Shown here piece after piece: positions 34,692 through 44,470 of a stretch of DNA of 64,000 bases (the stretch's first letter is position 1; each line of letters starts with the position of its first letter). Source of the stretch: Rhizobium halophilum. GTDB lineage: Bacteria > Pseudomonadota > Alphaproteobacteria > Rhizobiales > Rhizobiaceae. The translations under genes were made by a program, and so were the position numbers. The DNA lies in NCBI RefSeq assembly GCF_021648825.1, contig NZ_JAKJHS010000008.1, positions 62,001 to 126,000 on the forward strand. The letters run 5' to 3'. The notes below the pieces were generated by a model. That model made no database searches and was not told the origin of the DNA. It worked only from the letters and a program-made list of their open reading frames with translations.

Positions 34692-36894
34692 TTGAATACT
34701 GTGACATCGGATCTTGAAGCCGGTAGTCGTGAACCCATCCACATCCCGGGTGCGATCCAGCCACATGGTGCGCTTTTCTCTGTCCGTCCCTCCGATCTCA
34801 CTGTCCTTCAGAAGAGTGCGGATACTGACGACTTTCTCCCAGGTGCCATCACCTTGGGCTGCCAGCCGGGAGGAGCGATTAAGGATCTGTTGGAACCCAT
34901 CTCAAGCTGGCATTCTAGGGGCGATGTAACCCTGCAGATCCCGCTGCCGGAACAGGACCTAACGGTAGTGGCCCATCGGTCCGGCCATTCTATCATCATC
35001 GAGCTCGAACGAGGGCACGCACGGGATCAGTCGCAGACTGATGTCCCGGCTGCGAGCATTTGTGCAACTGCTGGGGCGGAGCTCCACCGTTGAAGACTCC
35101 TTGCAAGCGACTGCCAGGTTTATTCAGGAGTTGACCGGGTTCGATCGGGTTCTGGTTTATCGCTTCGATGAGGGATGGAATGGTCAAGTAGCGGCTGAGG
35201 CCGGCAACGGAGCGCTGCCGTCTTATCTTGACCTACGTTTTCCCGCCTCAGATATTCCCGCTCAGGCACGCGCTCTTTATGCATCCAGCCCTGTGCGTTT
35301 GATCCCGGACGCGGCCTATCAACCGGTACCGATCGAGCCTGCCTTGAACCCGGAAACCCAGATGCCGCTGGACCTAAGTTTGGCGCAGCTGAGGAGCGTC
35401 TCTCCGGTCCACCTCGAGTACATGCGGAACATGGGCACGGCGGCCTCGATGTCCGTTTCGATCATGGTCGATGGGCGGCTTTGGGGTCTTGTGGCATGTC
35501 ATAGTGCTAGCCCGCACCATATGGGCGTCACGACTCGTGATGCCTGCGACTTTACTGTCCAATCATTATCCATGCGCATAAGCGCCCAGCAGCGGGAGCA
35601 GGAAGCCTCAAGCCGTGTCGAATTGGGACGGATAACGTCGCGCCTCCTGACGTCGATGGCTACGGGAACGAGTTGGCCAGAGGGATTGGTCTACGTCGGC
35701 CAAGACCTTCTCGCTCAGGTCAACGCAGATGGAGCCGCGATCATCACGGAAGGCATCTATACTGCCTTAGGCAACTGCCTCGAAGAGGAAGACGTGCGCG
35801 CTGTTGTCAGTTGGCTGGAGACGGATCGAAGTGAACTTGACCATTTTGCAACGTCTAACCTCGCATCTGAAATGGTTTCCGCGACCAGTTTCGCTGGGAG
35901 AGCAAGCGGCATTGCCGCCATTCGCACTTCGGAGCTCTATCCAAGTTGGCTGATATGGTTCCGACAAGAGGTGATCCGAACGGTGAAGTGGGGCGGCAAC
36001 CCCCACAAGCTCGTCACGGAGGCGGGCCGCATTCATCCGCGTAAATCCTTCGATACCTGGCGCGAGCAAGTACATCAGCATTCGATCCCTTGGACGCAAG
36101 CCGAACTTTCGGCGGCAAGGGATCTTCGCAATGCCATCGTAGGCATTGTGCTGCGTAGAGCAGAGGAGCTTGCTGAACTAACAAGCGAGCTACAACGATC
36201 GAACAAGGAACTGGAAGCGTTTTCCTACTCCGTCTCCCATGATCTGCGGGCGCCTTTTCGGCATATCGTAGGGTTTGCACAATTGCTGGGGGAGCGGGAG
36301 ACTTCGCTGGACAGCAAATCCCGGCACTATCTTCAGAACATCTCGGAATCGGCCTTGGCCGCTGGCCGGCTCGTTGACGATCTCTTGAACTTCTCGCAAC
36401 TCGGTCGAACTTCAATCGCGCTGAAGAAGGTCGATATGAACAAGCTCGTCGAGGAAGTCGTAAAAAGCGTCATGCTTAATCAAGCAGATCGACAGATCGA
36501 ATGGCACGTTGATAAGCTTCCAGTCGCTTGGGGTGACGCTACGCTGCTGCGTCAGGTCTGGTACAACCTGGTTGAGAATGCGGTGAAATACTCCCGCGAT
36601 CGGTCGCCTGCGAAAATTTCCGTGAGCGGCTCGACCAAAGAGGATTCGATCATATATTGCATCACCGACAATGGAGTTGGGTTCGACATGGCCTATGTCG
36701 GAAAGCTGTTCGGGGTTTTCCAAAGGCTTCAGCGCGCCGAAGACTTCGAAGGGACAGGTATCGGCCTTGCGCTTGTTCGGCGCATTGTCGAGCGTCACAA
36801 TGGAACGATCAAGGCAAGCGGCGAAGTCGGCAAGGGTGCTACCTTCACCTTCGCACTGCCAACACCGGAAAGGAAGGGCCGCGCGCTTGCCTGA
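34692..36894 (+). pseudogene. Bacteriophytochrome histidine kinase, frame-broken and lacking the chromophore Cys
   Basis: The first frame (34692-35093) encodes the N-terminal PAS domain (SREPIHIPGAIQPHG). The second frame (35041-36894) encodes GAF (PASDIP, RSVSPVHLEYMRNMG), PHY (tongue motif HPRKSFD), HisKA (SHDLRAPFRHI) and HATPase (N box NLVENAVKYS, G box GTGIGLALV). The frames join if one base near 35031-35042 is removed (or two added). The usual biliverdin-binding Cys four residues before REPIH is Gly (codon GGT where TGT would be expected), and the GAF pocket has Val, not Cys, before the conserved His. It is therefore unlikely to bind bilin covalently in the known ways. A TTG start has GGAGGA about 9 bases upstream. 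Confidence 0.85.
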
Positions 36895-36912
36895 ACTGCG
36901 ACCGAACTGCTC

Positions 36913-37344
36913 GTGGAGGACAGTCCCCGCGATCTCGAACTGACGCTTGCTGCCCTCGAAAAGTGTCAACTAGCCAACGATATCGTCATCGCGCGCGACG
37001 GCGCCGAGGCGGTCGATTATCTCTTTTCTACAGGCCAATACGCCGATCGCGCAGACGGAGATCCCACCGTCGTTCTGCTTGACCTGAAGCTTCCAAAGAT
37101 CGATGGGCTTGAAGTCCTGGAACGGGTGAAGCGGGACGAAAAGCTAAGGCACATCCCCATTGTAATGCTGACGTCGTCGCGCGAAGAGCAAGATCTCGTG
37201 CGCAGCTACGAACTCGGCGTCAATGCATTTGTCGTAAAGCCTGTGGAGTTCAACGAGTTCTTCAAAGCCATTCAGGATCTGGGGGTCTTCTGGGCTCTAT
37301 TGAACGAACCCCCGCCTGGATACCGCCAAAATGGCGCAAACTAA
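36913..37344 (+). CDS. Response regulator, phytochrome partner; start codon unclear
   Basis: A single receiver domain, at least 143 residues from a GTG at 36913. Phosphoacceptor site VVLLDLKLPKIDG, with the acidic pair in VEDSPRD, Thr/Ser in VMLTSSREEQD, and Lys in FVVKPVEF. The usual first strand (TELLVED) is encoded before the GTG in the same frame, but the phytochrome TGA stop (36892-36894) blocks extension. A TTG at 36887 overlapping that stop would supply LPELRP if one base were restored near 36900. So the true start is probably there and the base is missing. Typical cognate regulator of bacteriophytochrome kinases. Confidence 0.75.
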   Translation: MEDSPRDLELTLAALEKCQLANDIVIARDGAEAVDYLFSTGQYADRADGDPTVVLLDLKLPKIDGLEVLERVKRDEKLRHIPIVMLTSSREEQDLVRSYELGVNAFVVKPVEFNEFFKAIQDLGVFWALLNEPPPGYRQNGAN

Positions 37345-38353
37345 CCGCCAGCGCCCCCCGCGCATTCTTGTTCTTGAAGATAGCCATCTCGACGCTGAGC
37401 TGATCAGGGAGCACCTCGCAACCATGATGTCTCCGCCGGTCATTCACTACGCTACCAATCGCAGCGAATATGTCGCAGCACTTGCAGCGCCCGATTTTGA
37501 CGTGATTCTTGCAGACTATTCCCCTCCGGACTTTGACGGGATGAGCGCGCTCGACATGGCGCGCGACGCGCTTCCCGAAGTGCCCTTTATCTTCGTCTCG
37601 GGCATCCTTGGCGAGGAAGTTGCAATCGAATCCTTCCGTCGGGGCGCCACGGATTATGTCCTCAAGCAGCGTTTGATCCGGTTGCCCGCAGCGGTAGACC
37701 GCGCTTTGGCGGAGGCGCGCGAGAGAATCGAACGCAGACGCGCTGAGCAACAGAAGGAATTGCTGGTACGTGAGCTCAGCCATCGGGTGAAAAACACGAT
37801 GGCCATGGTGATGTCACTGGTGCGCCGAACCGTGAAAACCAGCAACGGCATAGACGACTATGTCGACAAGCTTCTTGGGCGGCTAAGGGCCATGGCAGAC
37901 GCACACGCGCTTCTGTTCGAAACAAACTGGAGCGAGGCCGAGCTGCTGGAAGTGGTCCGCAGGACCATCGCTCCGCAAGACCGCAACGGAAAGCGTTTCG
38001 AGCTGAACCCGGGAGCGCTGACGATGCTCTCGCCAAAGGCTGCTCTCGCCCTCAGCATGGTTCTCAACGAGCTCGCTACCAATGCGGTAAAGCATGGCGC
38101 ACTGTCCCACGAGCACGGCACGGTGCATATCTCTTGGAACCGAAGAGACGACGGCATGGTGAACCTGCTATGGCAGGAAATTGATGGACCGGCGCTCCAT
38201 ATTCCAGAGCATCAGGGATTTGGCACCACGCTCATTGACCGCAGCATACGCTACGAGTTGCAGGGAGAGGTAACGCTCGACTACCGCCCGACCGGCCTCG
38301 TTTGCAATATAACCTTCCCGTTGGACGCAGCCCTGCCGTACAGCCCGGGCTAG
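37331..38353 (+). CDS. Receiver-HWE histidine kinase hybrid
   Basis: A 340-residue protein. Residues 10-130 form a receiver domain (VILADYSPPDFDG with the phosphoacceptor Asp, Lys in DYVLKQRL). Residues 145-335 are an HWE-type kinase: ELSHRVKNTMAMV carries the phospho-His, and LNELATNAVKHGALS the N box; the later WQEIDGPAL corresponds to the W-x-E mark of the family. It overlaps the upstream response regulator by 14 bases. In relatives such hybrids follow phytochrome genes. Confidence 0.87.
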   Translation: MAQTNRQRPPRILVLEDSHLDAELIREHLATMMSPPVIHYATNRSEYVAALAAPDFDVILADYSPPDFDGMSALDMARDALPEVPFIFVSGILGEEVAIESFRRGATDYVLKQRLIRLPAAVDRALAEARERIERRRAEQQKELLVRELSHRVKNTMAMVMSLVRRTVKTSNGIDDYVDKLLGRLRAMADAHALLFETNWSEAELLEVVRRTIAPQDRNGKRFELNPGALTMLSPKAALALSMVLNELATNAVKHGALSHEHGTVHISWNRRDDGMVNLLWQEIDGPALHIPEHQGFGTTLIDRSIRYELQGEVTLDYRPTGLVCNITFPLDAALPYSPG

Positions 38354-38724
38354 CCGCTACTGACCCAACGCTGTGGCTGCGCACTGAACTGTTGGTCGAT
38401 CAGTCGCGCGAGCTTCTCCGGGCTCCAAGGCTTGGGAAGAAGGGGCAACCCTTGGAGCTTCATCTTGAGCTCTGGGAGTTCGGCATAGCCGCTGCATACG
38501 ATCACTGGGATGCCTCTCGCCCTAAGGGCGTCAATGACCGGAAAAGACAGCTCTCCGTTCAGGTTCAGATCTACGATAGCACCATCGGGCGGAGACGCTT
38601 TGAGCGCCTCCAGTGCCTGGTTAATACGTCCGAACGGCCCCAGCACCCTGAACCCCTGCCCGACCAGAAAATCTTCCACGTCCATTGCGAGCAGGACGTC
38701 GTCTTCCAAAACCAGGATACTCAT
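38350..38724 (-). CDS. Single-domain response regulator
   Basis: A 124-residue receiver domain: acidic pair in VLEDDVLL, phosphoacceptor Asp in GAIVDLNLNGE, Ser in VIVCSGYAE and Lys in PLLPKPWSPEKL. It is convergent with the HWE kinase gene (stops overlap by four bases). Such CheY-like proteins often act with HWE kinases as phosphate sinks or GSR regulators. The start is tentative. Confidence 0.8.
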   Translation of the reverse strand: MSILVLEDDVLLAMDVEDFLVGQGFRVLGPFGRINQALEALKASPPDGAIVDLNLNGELSFPVIDALRARGIPVIVCSGYAELPELKMKLQGLPLLPKPWSPEKLARLIDQQFSAQPQRWVSSG

Positions 38725-38899
38725 AATGTTCGTCGAACCATCTCGGATCACCAGTGTCAGCCCCCATACCGGTCATTGCCCGACAAGCGGACAATGAACT
38801 ACTATCTTTACCCGTCCCCGTTGAGTTCAAGATCTTGGAGACCATAGAAAGGATCTTGCACCCGGTATACCGGATACAAAAGTGCCACTCCAGAGACCA

Positions 38900-39439
38900 T
38901 TAATGCTCCACTGCGCGCTCTTGTTCCTCCAGCCACGCAGCAAGCGCCCGCACCATGGAGAGGCGTAGGCTGGCGCCCTTTGCAAGAGCACGAGCCAACG
39001 AGGCCCCTTCTTCAGGGAAACCCAGTTCAACAGCGATCTGGTTCGGTCGGATGTTCCGCTTGACCATGATGCGTTCAATAGCGTCGATTGTCGATTGGAG
39101 CAGGTATCGGCCATTGGCCACCAGCGTCCTCTCCTGCCGCTGCAGAAGCAGCACCTCATCGAGCGATAGATCCCTCAGAAACGCAGCGCGTTCCTCCTCC
39201 GTTGCCTTCGTCCACGCCTTTCGGAGTTTTGTCAGTCGAGGCAGTTCCACCGTTTCCTGTTGGCTATGATCGATGTCGGAGCGCTTCTGCTTCTTCGGCA
39301 CTGCCTTTGGCCTCTTGGAACTGTCGGATCGCTCGGTCGCAGGGTTGCTAATCCTCCGCTCGCTCCGCGTCAACACGACGGGTCGATATCTCCACGGTGC
39401 AGCGAAATCCACCAGGATGCGCTTGCGCCGCCATTTCAT
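38900..39439 (-). CDS. Hypothetical protein, possible helix-turn-helix C-terminus
   Basis: A 179-codon frame I do not recognise. Residues 1-60 are Arg/Lys/Ser-rich and may not be translated. The helical region 65-110 (LRKAWTKATEEERAAFLRDL) is followed by RPNQIAVELGFPEEGASLARALAKG, which could be a helix-turn-helix. Its start is uncertain and could lie further in. Confidence 0.5.
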   Translation of the reverse strand: MKWRRKRILVDFAAPWRYRPVVLTRSERRISNPATERSDSSKRPKAVPKKQKRSDIDHSQQETVELPRLTKLRKAWTKATEEERAAFLRDLSLDEVLLLQRQERTLVANGRYLLQSTIDAIERIMVKRNIRPNQIAVELGFPEEGASLARALAKGASLRLSMVRALAAWLEEQERAVEH

Positions 39440-39552
39440 CTATCTGCACCGACGCCTACGAGAGCGATGACGTGCGGATCAATAGTATTTGAGGTGTCGA
39501 AGTCCACGCGCGGCGCTAGTTTCAATGGCATGTTCTGTGTGAGGAGCCTCTT

Positions 39553-41067
39553 TTGCGTGTGAAATCAACTCTTGCCTGTCTGCTCATCCTCTGCACAGTG
39601 GCACCACCCTCTGGCCTCACGCAGGAACCGTCAGAAGAGCGCCGGCCAGAGCAGCCGGCAACCGGTATCCTTAGCCACCTGCCTCCCGATTCCGTGACGG
39701 AGCACATGCTGCAAACCAGGAACGGGCCGTTGCGGTACCAAGCGACAGCCGGAACGATGGATCTGATCGGGCAGAACGGAGAGCGGAATGCGAAGATCTT
39801 CTACACCGCCTATGTGATGAAGGATCGACAAGCGGATCGACCGGTCACATTCGCGTTCAACGGCGGCCCGGGCGCTGCTTCTGCCTATCTGCATCTGGGC
39901 CTCGTCGGACCGCTGGTCCTGCCTTTCAAGGACGAGAACGCCGACGGCACGCAACCACGGTTGAAGAACAATCCTGATAGCTGGCTCTCTTTCACAGATC
40001 TCGTGTTGATCGACCCGATTGGCACGGGATGGAGCAGAGCCGTCAGCAATGACGCAGCGGAACGCTACTTCAACGTCAGGCAAGATGCTGAAAGCATCGC
40101 CAAGACGATCGCACTCTATGTTCATAAGAACAATTTACTGACCGCGCCAAAATATTTGCTCGGCGAAAGCTATGGTGGCTACAGGGCTGCGAAAGTCGCC
40201 GTAGCGATGAAGAACAGCCAGAACATCATCCCGGCCGGCATCGTCATGATCTCCCCTCTCATTGAAGGACGTTTCTTGTTCGGGCTCGATCAGGACCCGC
40301 TTGCATCCTCCTTGCAACTCCCCTCGCTGGCCGCAGCGGAACTGGAGCGCCAGGGGAGATTCACGCCCGAAGCTTTAGATCCAATCGAGCACTTTGCGAT
40401 GAATGATTACCTCACCACGCTGGCGGGTCCCGTTCTGACTGACCCGGAGGCCAGCGCCTTCTATGGACGTGTTGCAGCCATGACCGGCCTACCCCTTGCG
40501 ACAGTGGAGAAGACACGCGGTTTTGTCGGGGACGTCTATGCGAAGGAAGCTGGTGGGACGGGGCGCGTCGTCAGCCCCTATGACGCCGGCTCCTCGACGG
40601 CGGATCCGTATCCGGAAAGCGCCGTCTCACGCAATGATGACCCGGTGCTTGATGGCTATACCCGCGCCTACGGCTCCGCCTTTGCAAGCTATGCCCGCGA
40701 CACCTTAGGTTTCGATACGCCCATCACCTATACGCTTCTGAACGAAGAGGTGAACCGTCGCTGGGAATGGAACGGAGGCCATGGCGGTGACACCCGCGCC
40801 ACCGCAAGCGCATCCAATGACCTTCGCGACCTTCTATCGGTCATCCCGTCCTTCCAGCTAATGGTGGCACATGGCTACAGCGACATTCTCACCCCCTACG
40901 GCATGAGCCAGTATGTGCTGAACCATCTACCGCCCCAACTGGCGGAAGGACGCACCAGCCTCAATGTCTACCGGGGCGGCCATATGTTCTACACGCGCGA
41001 CGAGGAACGTCATCGCATCTTCGAGGACGCACGCGCATTCTATGAACGCGACGATGCAAGAGACTGA
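39553..41067 (+). CDS. Secreted serine carboxypeptidase-like protein (S10 family)
   Basis: A 504-residue protein with a signal peptide (1-23). The catalytic triad is visible: Ser in LLGESYGGYRAA, Asp in VAHGYSDILTPY and His in VYRGGHMFYTR; the oxyanion motif FNGGPGAASAYLHLG fits S10 peptidases. It is transcribed alone and convergent with pcaF. The TTG start has GAGGAG six bases upstream; a GTG at 39559 is in frame. Confidence 0.88.
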   Translation: MRVKSTLACLLILCTVAPPSGLTQEPSEERRPEQPATGILSHLPPDSVTEHMLQTRNGPLRYQATAGTMDLIGQNGERNAKIFYTAYVMKDRQADRPVTFAFNGGPGAASAYLHLGLVGPLVLPFKDENADGTQPRLKNNPDSWLSFTDLVLIDPIGTGWSRAVSNDAAERYFNVRQDAESIAKTIALYVHKNNLLTAPKYLLGESYGGYRAAKVAVAMKNSQNIIPAGIVMISPLIEGRFLFGLDQDPLASSLQLPSLAAAELERQGRFTPEALDPIEHFAMNDYLTTLAGPVLTDPEASAFYGRVAAMTGLPLATVEKTRGFVGDVYAKEAGGTGRVVSPYDAGSSTADPYPESAVSRNDDPVLDGYTRAYGSAFASYARDTLGFDTPITYTLLNEEVNRRWEWNGGHGGDTRATASASNDLRDLLSVIPSFQLMVAHGYSDILTPYGMSQYVLNHLPPQLAEGRTSLNVYRGGHMFYTRDEERHRIFEDARAFYERDDARD

Positions 41068-41095
41068 CGCTTGCTACGCCGCCAGGTGCTCTTGA

Positions 41096-42301
41096 TCAGA
41101 CCCGTTCAAGGACGACCGCAATTCCTTGGCCGACTCCGATGCACATCGTCGACAATGCATAGCGCCCGCCGGTCTGCTTGAGTTCAAGGGCAGCAGTTCC
41201 TGTTATCCGGGCACCTGACATGCCAAGCGGATGGCCGAGTGCGATGCCGCCGCCATTGCGGTTCACACGGGGATCGTCATCGGCCATGCCGAGTTCCCGA
41301 AGCGTGGCGATCGCTTGGGATGCGAAAGCTTCGTTCAACTCAATCACATCCATCTGATCATGCGTCAGTCCAAGGCGGTCAAGCAGCTTCTTTGAAGCCG
41401 GTGCCGGACCTATTCCCATGATGCGCGGCGGCACGCCGGCAGTGGCTCCGCCTACCACACGCGCAACGGGCTCCAACCCATATCGGCTGATGGCTTGTTC
41501 CGACGCAACGAGTAGCGCAGCAGCACCGTCGTTGACGCCCGATGCATTGCCGGCAGTCACCGTCGCACCGTCAGTTTTGTTGACCGGCTTCAGCTTGGCA
41601 AGCGCTTCCATGGACGTGACTCGAGGGTGTTCGTCCCGATCGACACTGATGGGATCACCCTTTCGCTGCGGCACGCTCACCGGAGTGATCTCCCTGGCAA
41701 GCCGCCCGTTCTCCTGCGCCCGCGCAGCCTTCTCCTGGCTACGAACGGCAAAGGCGTCTTGATCTTCGCGCGAAATCTTAAAGTCGATCGCGACATTGTC
41801 TCCCGTCTCCGGCATCGAGTCTACGCCATACTGCTTCTTCATCAGTGGGTTGACGAAGCGCCAGCCAATGGTGGTGTCATAGATCTCCGCCTTGCGGGAG
41901 AAGGCCGTCTCCGCCTTCGGCATCACGAAGGGCGCGCGGCTCATGCTTTCGACGCCGCCTGCGATCATCAAGTCGGCCTCACCCGCCTTGATGGCGCGGG
42001 CTGCCGTCATCACCGCATCCATTCCTGATCCGCAGAGGCGGTTGATGGTGGTGCCCGTCACAGCCATTGGCAATCCTGCGAGGAGGGAGGACATGCGAGC
42101 TACGTTGCGGTTGTCTTCGCCAGCCTGGTTGGCACAGCCAAAGACGACATCTTCGACAGCCTCCCAATCAATCGACCTATTTCGCTCAATAAGCGCCGTC
42201 AGCGGCACCGCACCAAGATCATCAGGTCGCACCGCGGAGAGGGATCCGCCGAAACGGCCGATAGGCGTGCGAATATAGTCGCAGATATAGGCTTCGGTCA
42301 T
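41096..42301 (-). CDS. pcaF: Beta-ketoadipyl-CoA thiolase
   Basis: A 401-residue thiolase splitting 3-oxoadipyl-CoA to succinyl-CoA and acetyl-CoA, the last step of the beta-ketoadipate pathway. The nucleophilic Cys is in NRLCGSGMDA, with the later GGGIALGHPLG (His) and STMCIGVGQG (Cys). The start is set at 42301 (GAGG upstream). It follows pcaJ by 9 bases. Confidence 0.95.
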   Translation of the reverse strand: MTEAYICDYIRTPIGRFGGSLSAVRPDDLGAVPLTALIERNRSIDWEAVEDVVFGCANQAGEDNRNVARMSSLLAGLPMAVTGTTINRLCGSGMDAVMTAARAIKAGEADLMIAGGVESMSRAPFVMPKAETAFSRKAEIYDTTIGWRFVNPLMKKQYGVDSMPETGDNVAIDFKISREDQDAFAVRSQEKAARAQENGRLAREITPVSVPQRKGDPISVDRDEHPRVTSMEALAKLKPVNKTDGATVTAGNASGVNDGAAALLVASEQAISRYGLEPVARVVGGATAGVPPRIMGIGPAPASKKLLDRLGLTHDQMDVIELNEAFASQAIATLRELGMADDDPRVNRNGGGIALGHPLGMSGARITGTAALELKQTGGRYALSTMCIGVGQGIAVVLERV

Positions 42302-42310
42302 TTTCAATCC

Positions 42311-43012
42311 TCAGAGTTCCGGCACGACCAGATCGGCGACGGCGCCATCCGTGTGCAGCGGTGCGCCCGTCATCGCCTGCAGTTCGTCCATGGTCATCGC
42401 CGCGAGCTTCTCGCGTACGACGAACTTGCCGGCCTTGATATCAATCACGGCATGGCTCGTGTAGACGCGGGTGATGCAGGCAACCCCGGTCAGCGGGAAT
42501 GTGCACCTCTCGACCAGCTTCGGCTTTCCATCCTTGGTGACGTGCTCGGTGATGACGAAGACTTGCTTCGCACCATGCACGAGATCCATGGCCCCGCCGA
42601 CGGCTGGAACACCCTTTGAGCCGACGCGCCAGTTGGCGAGATCGCCGTTCTGAGCAACCTGGTATGCGCCCAGGATCGCAACATCCAGATGACCGCCCCG
42701 CACCATGGCGAAGCTGTCGGCATGATGGAAGAAGGCAGCACCGCGCTTCAGCGTCACTGCCTTCTTGCCGGCATTGATCAGATCCCAGTCCTCTTCGCCC
42801 TCAGGCGGCGCTTCGCCGAAGTTGAGAATGCCGTTCTCGGTGTGGAAAATCGCTTGTCGTCCGGCAGGCTGGAAGCGGGCGACCATCTCGGGAAAACCGA
42901 TCCCGAGGTTCACGTAGGCGCCATCCATGATGTCCTGCGCCGCGCGCCAGGCGATCTGGGCGTTGGACAGCTTGATATCGTTAAGGACATTGATCGTGGG
43001 AGCATCGGTCAT
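42311..43012 (-). CDS. pcaJ: 3-oxoadipate CoA-transferase, beta subunit
   Basis: A 233-residue beta subunit: with PcaI it moves CoA from succinyl-CoA to 3-oxoadipate. The catalytic Glu is in the stretch TENGILNFG; the family motif YVNLGIGFPEMVA is near the N-terminus. Overlaps pcaI by 4 bases. Confidence 0.95.
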   Translation of the reverse strand: MTDAPTINVLNDIKLSNAQIAWRAAQDIMDGAYVNLGIGFPEMVARFQPAGRQAIFHTENGILNFGEAPPEGEEDWDLINAGKKAVTLKRGAAFFHHADSFAMVRGGHLDVAILGAYQVAQNGDLANWRVGSKGVPAVGGAMDLVHGAKQVFVITEHVTKDGKPKLVERCTFPLTGVACITRVYTSHAVIDIKAGKFVVREKLAAMTMDELQAMTGAPLHTDGAVADLVVPEL

Positions 43013-43716
43013 GCGTAGGCCACTCCGGCTCGGATGAGCTCTTCTTCCTGTTGCGGGTTGGCGACCTCGACGACCGCATCCACGAAGATCCCGGGCGTCA
43101 CCACATGCTCCGGATCGATCTCACCGGCAGCGGCGACTTTTGAAACTTGAGCGATCGTCTTGGCGGCAGCCATGCACATCAGCGGATTAAAGTTGCGGCC
43201 GGCCTTGTTGTAGGTAAGGTTGCCGTAGGTATCGCCCAGTTGCGCCTTGACGATAGCGAAGTCGGCCTTAAGCCATCGCTCCTGAACATAGGGGCGCCCA
43301 TCGAATTCCGCGATCACCTTGCCTTCTGCAAGCTCGGTCCCATAACCGGTCGGGGTATAAAAGGCCGGAATGCCCGCGCCACCGGCACGGATCCGCTCTG
43401 CGAGTGTGCCCTGCGGCACAAGTTCCAGCTCGATCTCTCCGGCCAGATATCTGTCAGTGAAGGCACGCGGATCAGAAGAACGCGGGAAGGAGCAGATCAT
43501 CTTCCTCACCATTCCAGCGTCGATCATCGCTGCAATGCCGATCCGCCCATTGCCCGCATTGTTGTTGATCACCGTGAGGTTCTTCGGACCCTGGTCGATC
43601 AAGGCGTGGATGAGCTCGATCGGCGCGCCGGAGCCGCCGAAGCCGCCGATCATGACGGTTGCCCCGTCTGTGATCTGGGAGACGGCTTCTGCCGTGCTCC
43701 ACACTGTCTTATCCAT
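43009..43716 (-). CDS. pcaI: 3-oxoadipate CoA-transferase, alpha subunit
   Basis: A 235-residue alpha subunit with the CoA-transferase family 1 motif ATVMIGGFGGSGAP and the GxGxGP-like GAGIPAFYTPTGYGT. It starts 37 bases downstream of pcaX, so the pcaIJF genes continue the transporter operon. No pcaR-type IclR gene lies beside it. Confidence 0.95.
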   Translation of the reverse strand: MDKTVWSTAEAVSQITDGATVMIGGFGGSGAPIELIHALIDQGPKNLTVINNNAGNGRIGIAAMIDAGMVRKMICSFPRSSDPRAFTDRYLAGEIELELVPQGTLAERIRAGGAGIPAFYTPTGYGTELAEGKVIAEFDGRPYVQERWLKADFAIVKAQLGDTYGNLTYNKAGRNFNPLMCMAAAKTIAQVSKVAAAGEIDPEHVVTPGIFVDAVVEVANPQQEEELIRAGVAYA

Positions 43717-43753
43717 CTGCTACTCTCCCAATGCGCTTTGCCGAGAATGCACC

Positions 43754-44470
43754 CTAGTGGAGACCGCCGACGCCAAGCAGGCGATCAACAGTGTCATGGT
43801 CGTTTGCCAGGGCCGTCGGCGTGCCCGACCAGGCGATCCGGCCTCGCTCCATAACAATCACATGGTCGGCAAAGTCGAGCGCGCTCTGAATGCGCTGCTC
43901 GACGAGCAGGATCGTCATGTTGCCTGATTGTGCGAGCCGCGAGAAGGCGCCCATCAGCTCCTCACAGATCACCGGCGCCAGCCCCTCCAGCGGTTCGTCG
44001 AGAAGAAGCACGCTCGGCTGCCCTAGAATGCTGCGTGCGGTCGAAAGCATCTGCTGCTCGCCACCCGACAGCTGGCTGCCGAGGTTGCGGCGACGCTCCT
44101 TCAGCCGCGGAAACATTTCATAGGCTTCGTCGACGTCAGTCTTCGGCCGACCCTTCAATCCGACGAAGAGATTTTCCTCAACCGTCAGCGTCGGAAACAC
44201 GTCCCGGGTCTGCGGAACATAGCCGAGGCCGAGGAGAGCGCGTGCCGCACTCGGCTCACGCGCGATGTCGCGTCCGCCAATCCGGATCGCGCCGCCATAG
44301 CGTTTGGTCTGTCCCGCGAGCGTTGCAAAAAGGCTTGTCTTGCCCATGCCGTTGCGGCCAAGAACGGCAAGACGCAACCCGGCAGCAACGGAGAAGGAGA
44401 CGCCTTCTATGACGCGCGTCGGGCCATAGCCGGCCGACAGGTCTTCGATATCAAGCGGCGCTGCCGACAT
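43754..44470 (-). CDS. pcaX: Branched-chain-type ABC ATPase, protocatechuate importer (LivF-like)
   Basis: A 238-residue ATPase with Walker A GRNGMGKTS, the ABC signature LSGGEQQ and Walker B VLLLDEP. Paired with PcaW. Start at 44470 is chosen because GGGAG lies 8 bases upstream; it overlaps the pcaW end. Naming follows the PcaQ-controlled pcaMNVWX transporter of Sinorhizobium meliloti. Confidence 0.85.
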   Translation of the reverse strand: MSAAPLDIEDLSAGYGPTRVIEGVSFSVAAGLRLAVLGRNGMGKTSLFATLAGQTKRYGGAIRIGGRDIAREPSAARALLGLGYVPQTRDVFPTLTVEENLFVGLKGRPKTDVDEAYEMFPRLKERRRNLGSQLSGGEQQMLSTARSILGQPSVLLLDEPLEGLAPVICEELMGAFSRLAQSGNMTILLVEQRIQSALDFADHVIVMERGRIAWSGTPTALANDHDTVDRLLGVGGLH

